Shown piece by piece: positions 33,943 through 45,880 of a DNA stretch of 64,000 nt (position 1 is the stretch's first letter; every line of letters starts with the position of its first letter). The stretch spans positions 705,329-769,328 of the forward strand of contig NMRA01000038.1 of assembly GCA_002633005.1 (NCBI GenBank). The letters run 5' to 3'. A program made the position numbers and the translations under genes. The stretch is from Phoronis australis (taxonomy: Eukaryota > Phoronida > Phoronidae). The notes under the pieces were generated by a model, which saw only the letters and a program-made list of their open reading frames with translations, searched no databases and was not told where the DNA came from.

Positions 33943-36900
33943 TCAATTGACTACTACTTCGCAAAGAATTAAAACGTCTTTTGAAGTGCTGCTTATCTGA
34001 ATGGTTAGATATCTTCCGTGAACGAGGCGATCACACCAGATGGTTTTAGTCAACTCAATTGTCCCAAATGGTCCCTGATGGAAGGTGCAAAGCTCACTAG
34101 AGTGTGCTGTGTTTGATGAGTTGGACACCTTGATAGAAAAGTCGTGTAGTCTGTCTTTACCTTGGGAAATCAAGACCAGAAACGAATACAGCATTAGAAA
34201 ACGGACAATCGCGGCACAAATAAAAAAGTTCATGTTGACTCAACGTTTCATCTATTCATAAGACATCATCAGGACATCTACAGTAGGACAACAAGTGTCG
34301 CTCGTCACGGTAATTACGAGCGCAAATTAAATTGGAAAAGTGCTGCAGTAAAATTTACGCTCATAAATTAAATGGGAGAAATGTCGCCGTAAATTACGCT
34401 CGTAAAATACCTATTTTCTAAATTATGCTTGAATTATACATGGTGATATACATGTTAGGTTTTATTCTCTTGCGATATTTTCTTTTTCGTTCAGTGTCTC
34501 GTTAGCCAACAACAGACCAGCAGACCGGACTGGCCGTGGCACGGCACGGCAGCTGATGGTTCACCAAGTAGAAACGTCTGTAATATTTTATGTTCTATTA
34601 ACACTAAGGCAAAAGAGAGTGGTTTCAACTGATATAGTATCTATTTAACGAACTGAAACATGCACTATGAACATGTTGGTGGCCATGATTAATAACAGCT
34701 GACAGTATAAACAAAGAGTGAAGCACTGAGTTCATCATGTCACGTTGTCACAACGGCGATGTGACGTCAGCAGCTGTAGAATGTAGGTCAAGGTGCTGGG
34801 TCAAGATTCAGTTCACACAAGAATGTCACATGACTGTGAGCAGCGCTGCCTGTTAGTAAAGCATCATTGCATCCAGCGCCATCTGTTTGCCTTAAAGGTT
34901 TTGAATGAGCCCCGGCGCGTACCTTTTGCATCGCTGACATTGCAGCAGCGATTTGATCCGCCATGATTCAGCGCTCGTACCGTAGACATGTAACCCGTCA
35001 GTAAATAAGTATTTCTATTAGCACGTGCGACCGTGGATTGTAAAACCCAACGTCATTGGCTAAGAGTTTAAAAAAAATTACGAGCGTAATTTTTAAGCCG
35101 TAAAAATGAAATTACGCTCGTAATTTTACGACGTAATTAACGGCGTAAATAACGGCGTAATGTACATAATTACGCTCGTATTTTTCCGGCGACACTTTCC
35201 CCCCATCATACCGGCCAAGACACTTACAATCGTATATGACTATGCGTGTCACAGCCAGTAGAGCACGTCTGTTTGGCCACACAAGGATATTGTACCGCTA
35301 AGACCTACGGTGTTCTGTGTGGGAACATACACTCATGAGCTTGCCAAATTCCTAGTCGAAATTCTCACACCCAGGGATTTTTTCAAGGCCTATGCATTGT
35401 GCATTTGACCCCCGAGCCACTTGGGTAGGCGCATATGCTAATCAGCAATTCGCACCCGTACCACAAACTGCCAAATGGTATCTGGGAGAAGTTTAGGGGG
35501 GCATGACCCCCTTGCCCCCCCAAGTCCGCCACTGAGAACATAACGACATATTAATTACAACGTTTTAACTTCCGGGTAGTGGCTTGCTGAATCTGAAAAA
35601 TTGAGAAGGGTTTTCCGTCTGTGTCGGCTCAGAAATCATTTTAGAACTACTTTGCGTGAAATGTCGACTTTCACATGTTATTTGACAAATCTAAGTAAGG
35701 CGACTAGTGGACAAAACGGTTTCACCACCTGGAGACTGAAGAAATGCATACACTCGTCACGTGGGTTCCCTACTGAGCCCAAAGAGGCCCGCTTGCCGAT
35801 GAACAATTTTATGTTCTCAATCTTGTCTTTGGCGTAGAAGAGTGAATATCCAGTCCCCCATTTGAAACAAAGAACGTGCCTATTGAACTGTATTAGTGAA
35901 ATCAGTGCTTTCCAGCTGTCAGAATAAATATTGATTAAGTAATTAGTAAGAATAGATCCATTTTTAGTTGCCCAAAATTTGTGCATATGTACTTTTAAAT
36001 CATGGGGTCAGACTTGTTGACATGTATTTTAACGTCAAAATCTATTTTTAGATGGTGTTTACAACTTTGGGTTCTGGGGTCAAAGTACTCTAGAGATTCT
36101 AGAATATTCTGAGAACAAATTGTAACAGCCAATAATACGAGTGGATATGATCATGTGGTTTTCATTAGCCAATCACTAAATAAGTAGAATGTTATATTAT
36201 GGGCTGAAATCAACAAGATAATTAGATGCACTATAGTAGTTGAAGCATAAGGACTTGCAACAGCGTACAGAAGCAATTGTACGACAGAGCCATCTCGTGG
36301 AAGATTCTAGAAGGGATCTTGGCAAGGGCAAGGTTTAACGAACAGGAAGTTAACTAAGAGCTTGTCACTTGCATTGTGGGTAGTAAGATACTACCTGAAG
36401 AGTTGCGTCGTCAGCCAAAGACTGTGACCAGCAAGAAGAGTCGCGGGTAGAAGAAATTGCCTGCAAGTGTTTAATCACCAAAGACGGTGACCAGCAAGTA
36501 CACTGTCGCTATACAGTGTGTGTGTAGTTCCAAGATTCACCAACAGGACAGACGTCCAACAAGTGGAGAGTCCTAGCTTGGATAGCAGATAAGACATTTG
36601 ATCGTTTTGGTTGTTTGATTAAAGTAATCTTTAAAGAGGGCGCTAGCGTAGTTACTCTTTATAGTTGATTACTTAATTAACAATAGGTTTCATTTGTCTA
36701 ATTAGGGGTTACCATATAATAAATTAATTACCGGATTTGGTTATTCACTCTCCATCTACGCACAATCTCAAAGCATAGCTACCTTTTAAACAAACCCACA
36801 GTCAATCATCCGACACCACCAAGGTTTCTTTGACGATTGACAGAAGCATTGGCACACGTGCCTAAAGCGTACCCCCGGAGAGAACACAAACGTCGAGATT

Positions 36901-39900
36901 CCGTACGAATGAGGATTCTGGGAGCCTGTCCCGATAAAGTTTTAAAAAGGGTGAGTTACAAAGTGAATTATGACGAATTCCAGATGTTTCAGAATTAAAT
37001 TACCGTTTAAAAATATTCCAATTTGCTTTTCCACGTTATTTTTCTTTTGTTTAACATTGCATCTACCACAGGATCTCGACATTTATTGTTGTTGTACAAA
37101 AATCGAACCTTGATTTTTTATGAATACTTCTTTGCCGAAAAAACTGTGTATATTTCAGCTAAAGACAAGCACTAAAGAAAAACTCCTGAGAGGCGGCCAT
37201 TTTGAATCCACGATGACGGAGGTTACCATAGAGATCATGTTAGTACCTAAGCTTGTTTGATTCCACATACGCTAAAGTACATGAATACAAATTATCTTGA
37301 GTTGGAATGAAAAACGCCAGTTTCTAGAACAAAAATTTAGATCCCAGCACTTGTTCTTTTACTATATCTTTCCAGTGACACAGAACATATTAAAACTCAC
37401 CATTCGTTTCCCGGCTGGTAATGGTGACGTTCCGTATTCCCAGCACTGTCTCCAAATCAACCTGCCACCAGGGATTTGCCTCCAGAAGAGTACGAGTGCA
37501 GGAGCCGCGATGGAGCTTTGGGTCTGAGTTACCGTCAACTGCTAGTGAAGCACATCCGTAATATCGGACGCTTGATTGCATGGCAGGTTTGTTTAATGCA
37601 ACACTTCGTTTCACTGCAGAACGGAGTTGCAAAAAGGACAATGAGAGCTATTTCCAGGGATGTGCTTGTCATTATTTTTTTAGGCTTAGAGCTGCGAAAT
37701 TGGGATATCGGAAAGACGAAAGCTCTTCATTTTGAAGAGCTAGGACTCGATTACTAAAGGAATCACTTGTTGAGGGTTTCCATTAAAAACACCCTTTACT
37801 ATGGGTTTTTAAACCAAAAAGTGCTCGTAATGAATATCGAATCTAATAAAATTCAGTAAAAAATAAATGAAAAACAGCATCTTACTATTGAGAGCTGTTT
37901 TGAAAATGGACACCTTTATAAACTGTTTAGCCCAAGAAGTGAACCTGTTCCAAGTGAATTGGGGGAACACGATTACGCAAGACCTCGCTAAACTACAAGA
38001 GTGAGAGGCGATTTCCAAATCTGCACCGGGGTTTACTAGCCTGTCCTAGCAACTGCTCCTTGGATGGAAATGCTGGAATGTTGAATTGAATTCACTGTTT
38101 CATTCTGAAATTCATTTGTCTCTACTATAGGGTTTAGGAATATGGAATAAACCCCTACAAAAATGGTGTTTCTGGAACATTCAAAGCACTACTAGAAGGG
38201 TGAAGTTTAGTGGAATCTCCCTAAAAACGGACCCCTTTTCCGAGTCCACTCTCTAAATGTGGCCTCCAATTTTCAACTTCACCGCTGTCGAATAACCCAT
38301 CGGCTTAACTCGAATACTAAAGCAAAGTCAAATGGCGAGTAGCAGTAATTAGGTCGCAAAGCCATGAAACAGAGGTAATGATCATGAGCACATGAACTTA
38401 AGGCAAAATTAATTTAAGTAGAATTAAAGTCTAAATTCGTTACAATGAAACCCCGAATTCCTGGCCACAGAACGTAAAAAATTGTGAAAGAAAAATTCTA
38501 TACTAGTGGCACACACGACTAATACTCATTGTGCACGGTTTTGGAAATTGGTAGAAACTGGTTCAGATGCGAGTGGTTCCGGTAAAAGTGTCATCGTAAA
38601 CCGTCACCCGTTTCGAAAAGTTGTTATGTTTGTTGTCGATAAGTCTAAGTATTTAACAAAGTATCTCCAAAACTATGAAATTTGGCCCAGTAAAAGATCG
38701 TGTTTTCTAAGAATAAAAATCTTGTAGAGTTTGATTTGTTACCTTTTATCAATCTGCCATAATTTGGTCACATGAGCATGTATTTTTTAGTAAACTTCAG
38801 GAAAAGGAAGCTACATGTACATGGATGGGTAAACAACAGTATCAATAACATTGCCAAATTTCGTTTAATCAAACGTAAAAAAGAAGTCTCAAAATGTGTC
38901 ACAGTTTTCTCGAGTATCATTTTGTTTTCATTTTATACAACTTGAGAGTTTGTTCATGAAAATCCTAAAAATCTAAGTTCTTGAAAGCCCTTCATTCAAA
39001 AGTGGAATATTTCAAGAAAACGTCCTGGTCTCGTTTTGGAGAACAGTGCATAAATCATAGTATCTGAAACTTTCATAAGAATCTAATAAGCTATTTCTGA
39101 GAAATGATTTTCCGAAGTTGGCTTAATTTGGCCATTTTTCTAGGGTCACACGGAACCTCAACCCCGTGGATGATACTGGTAACCGGTTTTCTCTGCTCTC
39201 CTTCAATGAGCTAAAAAAGGCTTCTCTTGAAGTAACGGTACGTGGACCAAAGCACATATTCAGACATGAGACCTGTTTGTACCATTTTCGGTTGAATTCA
39301 AGGTTTGTAACTCGTATTCCTAACGTAATGTTTTCTAAAACAAATGTGTTTCTTAATCACCAATCATATAAAGGACAATTGTTAAATTTGTGAACATGAA
39401 TCGAACTTTAAGCTTTAAGGTTGTGTGGGGACCCTAGAAAAATGTCCAATTATAGCCAACCTCTGAATATCGTATCTCAGAAATGGCTGATCCGATTCTC
39501 ATGAAACACGAGATCTACTTTTGGTAGTGTTATTCACCCTCTTATTTTGCAACGACTCTACCTTTCTTTTATGCTATTTTTTCTAAAAAAGCAAGGTCGC
39601 ATCACTTAATTAGTAGCAGATAGTAATTATATAAAAATCAAATTCAACGAAATTTCTAATGTCAGAAAATATACTTTTGCTGAGGTAAATTCTATAGTTC
39701 TGTAGATATTGGAATAAATGTAAAAGCTTGTCGATAAGGTCCTTCATAACCTTTTCAAAATGGTTTTAAAAAAATTTAATCAGAGGAGAATTTGCTTTTA
39801 TTACCTTGCTGTAGTGGGAACTTGATCACTTTTTTCTGAAACACAACAATAAACCAACGGTAGCAATCGTCAATAATTACATTTATGTTTCATTTTTTCG

Positions 39901-42900
39901 GGTTTTATAAAAGACACTCAGATTATAAAATATTATTTTAAAACATTGAAACTGTGAATACACTTTAAGCAATTCACTTATATCGTTGCCCACGGGAAAC
40001 TAGGTCACACGCTCGTCGCATAGATAAACGTATCCAACAAAGACACAACAAAGGAAAACTATGGAAGTGACCCATAGGCGATAACTGTGCGACGGGCGTA
40101 AGATCTCGTAAATTAAACAATATCTTGCGACCTCCATACGACGTTTTCCGTTCTCTCAAAAGAGCATGCCACCAAAAAAAACAATTTTGTATCAATTTAG
40201 ATCGAGTAGTTCTACTCGATAACGGCACGGTCGGTTGCGTTACCTGACACCTGACGGCAGGTGTTGAAATTATACAATGACGTCAGCAGTTCACAACACG
40301 GGTTACTGAGTGGTGTCAGCTTATCGCTTGAATTCATCGTTTAACACGAATAAATCATCAAACTTCGATGTAAAACCCGAGTTCTTATAAAAACGTGTTG
40401 TTTTATTTAGCTGTTACCAGGAAGAGATAACCAGGAAGGGACAACTAGCTAAACCGCCGTTTTTGGCCTTCTTCCCCGGACTAATTTTAGGACTTAAGTT
40501 TCGTTTAAAAGAAAACAGATGATTTCATCAGAGAGATTAAAGCTTTTTCTATAGAAGGATATCAAAAAAACTCACTTTGCAACCTTAAACAGTGGTGTAA
40601 TTGTACTTTGAAAATATCGACTTCAGCGCACGCAATCGCAATTTCCCACACGCAGTCACGGGTATTTAAGCTTTTCCGTCGATGTATAGATGGCGCAGTA
40701 GTCAAGTACTCCCTCATTTGCATATCAAATTTGCATGTGGGAGTTCTGAGACTCTCGTAAGTTTAGTTNTGCAGTCTTTGAGGACCAAAGTGGTGTCATT
40801 TTATAGCTAAAGAGTTTATCTTTCAAAAATTATGCTTGGATTCTAGATAACTTGAACATTTACTTTTGAAATCACGTTTGAAATCACGTTAAAATGCGCT
40901 AAAACAGTTGTCCCTTCCTGGTTATCTCTTCCTGCTGTTACGGATTTATTGGTATTTGGACACACCGTAGCCTACAAAGTTCGGCTGGCCAATTCACCAA
41001 GGACCGTAGCAGGGGGTCTGTTCGGAGATAAAGTATTCTTCCGTGAAATACAGACAGGAGAACCTAGATCTATAGACTTGAGACTTTTTTAGTTCAAAAC
41101 GCACAAAACGCTTGTTATCCTGGGCTCGGTACCGATCAGGCCCGTCGCGGCCGGAGTGACTCGTTATCCCGGCCCGAGTGGCTCGGCGGAACCCGGTTAG
41201 GCCGGGGCGGCCGGACTGAAGACATCACGAACAAAAACCAGCCAAAGTTGGAAACTAAACTTCCAGTCAAGAAACTTCTATACTCGTGAGCCAAAAAAGT
41301 AATGTGCACGTGATTATGTTGGTGAATTAGCCACGAAACTGCAAATCTACTTACTCGTCGGGGGTCGCGAATTCAGGTTCCCTTTGCCGACCACAGAACC
41401 GTCAGGGCAGAAGTTGTACATTGACAATCATTACTTGAATAATGTATGTGTAAATAAAGATTCCCCTAACACCTGGCCGTGGGATAGAAAACCGATTTAT
41501 TGTTTCACAGCAGTTTTTGTCAGCAAACACTGAATAAGCATGCGCTCACACGGCCTCGGTTCCCGGTCAATTACATTTTATTACACGCGAAGCCAGTAAC
41601 GCAGTGCTTTATTCATTGCTGGCTTCTCAAAATATTTGCACTCACGAATACTCCAAAAGCATTACAAATTGAATCTAATGAGACAGACTTTGTTTCAAAT
41701 TTATATAAGCATTGGTTAGGGCGGGAATATTTCATTTTGAAACTGAACGCAGAACGTCAACAGACTCCCGACTTCTAGACGAGAGTTCATCAGACGAATA
41801 CTTCGTAGGTGGATCGTTAAGTTTCACAGGCAATCAGTTCGAACCGGAATACAGTGATCAAGAAATACTAGAGAGAAGCGTGAACATGCACAGACAACGG
41901 AACGTATGGATAGTTCTTTGGTAAGCCGGCATTCGTCAGACTGACTGTCGACGACTGCCGGCCACAGACACGGAGATGTTTCACGGTCTCATACTTGCTA
42001 TTAACAGAGTACTTTTCATTCTTCACTACCGCGAGCCACCTCCTAAGAATTCCGGACTCTCAAGGAAGTCGAAAAAACGATGTACCCGCTTTCCTCGCAG
42101 CTGCATAGTTCGGACAAGCGGGAACGATGCACCGCAACATAGCGGCATTCTCACCTTCCTCTCGGCAAAGTAAGGTTGACCGTATGCGAAGCGATGTGGA
42201 TACAGACCGATTAAGACAGTAAAAAAGACAAATTAAATCGGGTGGCATTCTCCTTTAAAGCTCAAAGCAGCCCTACGTATGAAAACCATTGTTTTGGTTC
42301 CTGTTTTGAGATGAAGACTTTTGATATTTTTATGCCGCGAGCTATCATTCCTGAATATAGGCGATAAAACAGTAGCTGATGAATTGGAGCGCAATGGCAG
42401 CTCTAACTTACATCATACCAGCCAGATGTTAGTGATTTCGACTTGACCTAGTAGGCGTTGCGTGTTACTTTGTTAGTGTCAACGTGATTTCAAACATTAC
42501 GTTCACTTCTATAGTCGGGCGCCCGATTTACAACTTGGGAGCTGGACCTATAAGTCAGGAGCTCGTGTCCTTGCCTAGCCACAGTGCACATGACTGCCGG
42601 TTGTGATAAGTGACAGCTGTTAGCTTCTACTCAATTGGATATGGGCATACTTTATTGCGTTCTTTCGTTTCAGCGCTTTCATTTATAGATTTTTATACCT
42701 TAAATTAGTTGACATAACAACTTGATTGGTTGACAACTCAGTTATTTAATAGTTTATCGATCAGCCAATTAGTACACGAAAGGTTCTACAATTACACGTC
42801 TTGTTATTGTTTACTATTTGGCCACACTGTCGGTTTTTAGAATGAAAACATATTTTTGTAACTTGCCAGATAATGAAAATAATGATAATTTTTTTATCTT

Positions 42901-44975
42901 CTAGTGTCACCGTACATCAATATCAGGAAGGCATTACCTGGTAATTAAGCCATTAGAAAGCCCTTCATGAGTTCTTGATGGTGTATGATTATCCCAGAAA
43001 CAAAAGATATTAAATAATTCAATTCATAAGTAATAAACATTTCGCATACCGCACAGGTTTAAAAATATTTTTTAATCCTAAAAATCAAGACGCAAAAATA
43101 GGGTGTAACACAAAAAAGGAAATGAACCACAGATTTCATATAAAGGGCTAATTAAACCAGCAGTCAAAAAACGTCTACACTATAAAGACAATGATTTTAG
43201 AATATGGATTACTCACAGTTGCTGTGAAGAACTTAATAGGGCATTCATCCAAAAATATACATCTTTGTATATAACTGAGCTTTTGGTGCCATTTGATACA
43301 ATTAAATTCTTCAGTAAAATCCATTCACTGTCATACGTGACATTTACAAAAAATGTGATGAACTAATTACTTCAACTAGCTATCCGAAATTTGCAGATAA
43401 TGGTTTTGTTTTTTGATAAATAAAAATGGGCAAACATGTAAACGTAACCTGAAAATAGGTTTGGGAGTTCAAAAAATCACTACTGATCACTTGCACGTTG
43501 TTAAAAACTACCGCCAGCGCCTTTGAGTTTTGGACAACCAACCGAGTGCAAATTTCCAAAATCTGAGACAAGCTCGGACTTCAAGCAAAAACGATTTTCT
43601 GTAAAAAAAGAGAGATTTTTTACCCATAATTCATATTTTTTTCAACTGAGACTAATTAGTCAATGTTTCAAAGTTGGAAAAATTTCACGTTTCCTAAAGT
43701 TTTCTTTGAGTGGTTGTCTGGAAGGAGGAACACACATCGATTCTGGCAAACGATGCATTCTGGATGCAACACGTGCCTCTTTCTGAACTGACAAAGTCCT
43801 TGGTTTTCTGTTACTAATACTCGGCTCACTATTAATTATGTTTCTTTGATCAGTTTGATCTTTTTTCTTAAGAGGTCTTTCAATGTTCCTGACTCCAGTT
43901 AGTAACAATGTTTGTGAAAGATTAGTTTTTTTTCTCAAAAACTTAAAAACTTTTTAGTAATGAGGCTTTCTTTGCATTCAAAGTTGATCCACTTGTTTGC
44001 AAAATCTGTAGCCTTAGCCCTTAGTTAACTCGGGGGTCAGGTTATGAATGTAAATTCCAGAAGCTCAGAATTGTGCGCACAATTCTAGAAGTGAAGGTAA
44101 CAAGAGGCATAAATCTCGACAGTCAATTGCTGTGTCAAAAATTCATGCACTCGTACAATAATTCCAATTCTCAGCAGTATCACAGCTGGCACAAAACTCC
44201 TGTTTGATTGAGAAACACAAACACAAACTGATTCAAAAAGCCGACGTCTTGGAGATGGCCGGCACGGACACAATACTTTCCCCTCGTTTCATTGGCTGTT
44301 CTGATCATACTGCACTGGCACCAAGCGGCTACCAAATTACATGAGGCAGGTTTTTCCAACTTTTAAATTGAGATTTCGTAATAAAGGTGCAAGTGTATTC
44401 TTGGGAACTTTTCTGAAATGACTTTTGAACATCTAGAGAAGGATTTGATCCAAAGATCTTATTGTCTCTCGGACGTGAAATAGAGATGGGACTATGGCTC
44501 ACTGACACTAGAGCAAATCCGTACATTCTACCAGTGGACAATTATGCCGTATGACTGCTTATGTTGAGTCAAAATCCAACCGAGTCTTTAAATCGTATGC
44601 TGCAGTTGATAGAATGCCTCAACTCAAATCAGCGCATATTAAATATGACATCCACTGCGGAAGGTGCTTATTTTTTACCTGCTCATAAACTTGGCAATTT
44701 TTCGGCTGCGGTTCGCTGGTACTGCAATTTTTGACGAGGTAGAGAGTACAGTTCGTGGTTTCGACGTCAAAGGCAAAAGCTGTGCAATCACGCTCAACAT
44801 GACATAACATGTAGCAGTCAGACAAGTCCCTCGATTTCACGAACTCATGTCTCAATAAATTGGTGTTCACGGGTATCGACTTCATCTTGAAATAGAGCTC
44901 TGACTGGACGCAAGTTGAAAGAAATCCAATCCACGCGAAAACAAAGATCACAAGGAGTGTCCTAAGTATCGACAT
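33943..44975 (-). CDS. secreted PAN/apple-fucolectin (FTP) protein, copy 4, diverged, four exons
   Basis: Exons are 44975-44679, 39835-39805, 37613-37401 and 34160-33943 (297, 31, 213, 218 nt), giving 252 residues. A signal peptide (MSILRTLLVIFVF start) precedes a PAN-like domain in which the second cysteine of the DCC pair is Tyr (DCYMLC) and an extra Cys appears near the end (KNCQVY). The microexon (KKVIKFPLQQ) is one codon shorter. The FTP half-domains read ALNKPAMQSS, ASLAVDG, NPWWQVDL, NVTITSR. The motif His seen in copies 1 to 3 is Arg here (SCTRT), and the loop is SRETNGKDRL, one residue longer. All splice sites are GT-AG with phases 0, 1, 1. This is the most divergent member, and lectin activity may be lost or changed. 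Confidence 0.82.
34292..35200. mobile_element. fold-back element with subterminal TTACGCTCGTAA repeats, copy 4 intron 3
   Basis: AAGTGTCGC near 34293 is matched by GCGACACTT near 35190-35198. Both ends carry several copies, in both directions, of a palindromic motif close to AATTACGCTCGTAATT (three near the left end, three or more near the right). No coding capacity and no clear target duplication. Confidence 0.6.
35375..35535. mobile_element. partial chimeric MITE (families A and B)
   Basis: CAAGGCCTATGCATTGTGCA through GTCCGCCACTG matches the right half of the nested element at 60280-60430, including the family B end (GCGCATATGCTA) and the family A end. The left end is not seen. Confidence 0.6.
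40418..40934. mobile_element. MITE with 29-bp perfect TIRs, copy 4 intron 1
   Basis: CAGGAAGAGATAACCAGGAA... (40418-40446) is the exact reverse complement of 40906-40934. GCTGTTAC precedes the left end (40410-40417) and CTGTTAC follows the right end, a 7- or 8-bp target duplication. CAGG ends and an 8-bp duplication fit hAT. It is 517 bp with one N at 40769. Confidence 0.78.
41712..41924 (+). pseudogene. P2X7-C-like fragment (GNQFEPEYSDQEI)
   Basis: The plus frame contains DESSSDEYFVGG, SFTGNQFEPEYSDQEILERS and ends at a donor-like TTTGGTAAG. An acidic stretch followed by (Y/N)QFEP is typical of the start of P2X7 intracellular-domain-like proteins that are abundant in invertebrate genomes. 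The zinc-binding core is absent, so this is a fragment or one exon. It lies in intron 1 of copy 4, on the opposite strand. Confidence 0.35.
42063..42140 (-). pseudogene. THAP domain N-terminal fragment
   Basis: From a Met at 42140 the minus strand reads MLRCIVPACPNYAAARKAGT followed by SFFRLP and a stop. C....C then K.G.SFF.LP is the opening of a THAP zinc finger; the later Cys and His are not found. THAP domains are common in transposases and transposon-derived genes. Confidence 0.5.
42261..43380. other. unassigned AT-rich DNA in copy 4 intron 1
   Basis: No domain or terminal repeat was recognised. Confidence 0.35.
43600..44270 (-). repeat. decayed coding-like repeat, relative of 53560-54220
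   Basis: Stretches such as TTTCTTAAGAG.TCTTTCAAT and AATTCCAG.TCA.AA, and the spacing between them, recur at 53590-54220. On the minus strand both give Cys-rich scraps. It is probably an old transposon gene present twice in the window. Confidence 0.4.
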
Positions 44976-45081
44976 GTTCGTTTGCGGGCGACTTAGAAAC
45001 AGCTAACTCTTCATTTCAGTCACTGGTGGCTTAAGTCATCCAGAAGTACGAAGACACGCTCTCACTCAATGTGAAAATGCA

Positions 45082-45240
45082 AAGCAATCACGCAAGGTGC
45101 CTATTAACCAATACATATCAAGCAAGCAAAATAACGTTTTACAATACTAAATGAGCTTCCTGTAATTAAGACTGGCAAATGATGTCGATTCAGATGTCAT
45201 GTCAGCTAATGAATAATGAAATTACACTAATTAATATCCA
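45082..45240 (-). promoter_or_regulatory. upstream region of lectin copy 4, no TATA
   Basis: The shared block is present at about 45087-45125, and a second conserved block containing GATTCAGATGTCATGTCAGC and CTAATTAA is at 45182-45235. At the place of TATAAT, copy 4 has a CACATTGAG sequence, so its core promoter has diverged. Confidence 0.45.
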
Positions 45241-45880
45241 TTAGAAATTGTAAATTTGGTTCATGAAATCGAAAATCAATTTTTCTACAATTCACGTTCT
45301 TTTTGTTGAGCAAATGTAAGCACACACAAATAATTAGATAACACGTCATATACTCATCGGATGGTGATTATCTGAAGTCAACCACAGCGTTCTGGCGGCC
45401 AAGATAAAGCTTACCCGATATGAGACGCAGTATATTATAACACGCTTAAAAGCGTATTTTTCACTGGCGATGTCACCGGCGAATGCCTGGCGTACATCGA
45501 TAAGAATGGATTTTGGCGTGTTGAAGATGCTTGAAGAATTCTGAAGACTATTTTGTGAGTATATCCCGTTGTTTATTATTTGCATTTGGTATGATGTAAA
45601 CAACAGTGGGGCTTCGTTAAGAGACTTCATGTGGATATTGCTTCACGTTACCGTCGTGGAAAACGGCGAAAAGAGGGGCGGTTTTGAACGCAAGATCCTG
45701 CAGAAAAAAATCAGTCTTTCCTTGAATTTATATTGTAAAGAGAAGGTACCCCGCCACAGATAGTTATAATATTGACAAGGCGACATTGGATGTCACGGGT
45801 GCAATCCGTGTAACGTTCGCCTCTTCTTACCATGGGGATGTCAAAGACCTCGGACTTATTGAGAAATCATTTTAACCGGA
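45241..45880. other. intergenic DNA right of the lectin array
   Basis: I see no gene or repeat boundary here. Confidence 0.35.

Noticed and set aside
36119-36682. Solo LTR starting TGTAACAGCC and ending TTAACA
   Set aside because: No matching 5-bp target duplication, primer-binding site or second LTR could be found, so the boundaries are not supported.
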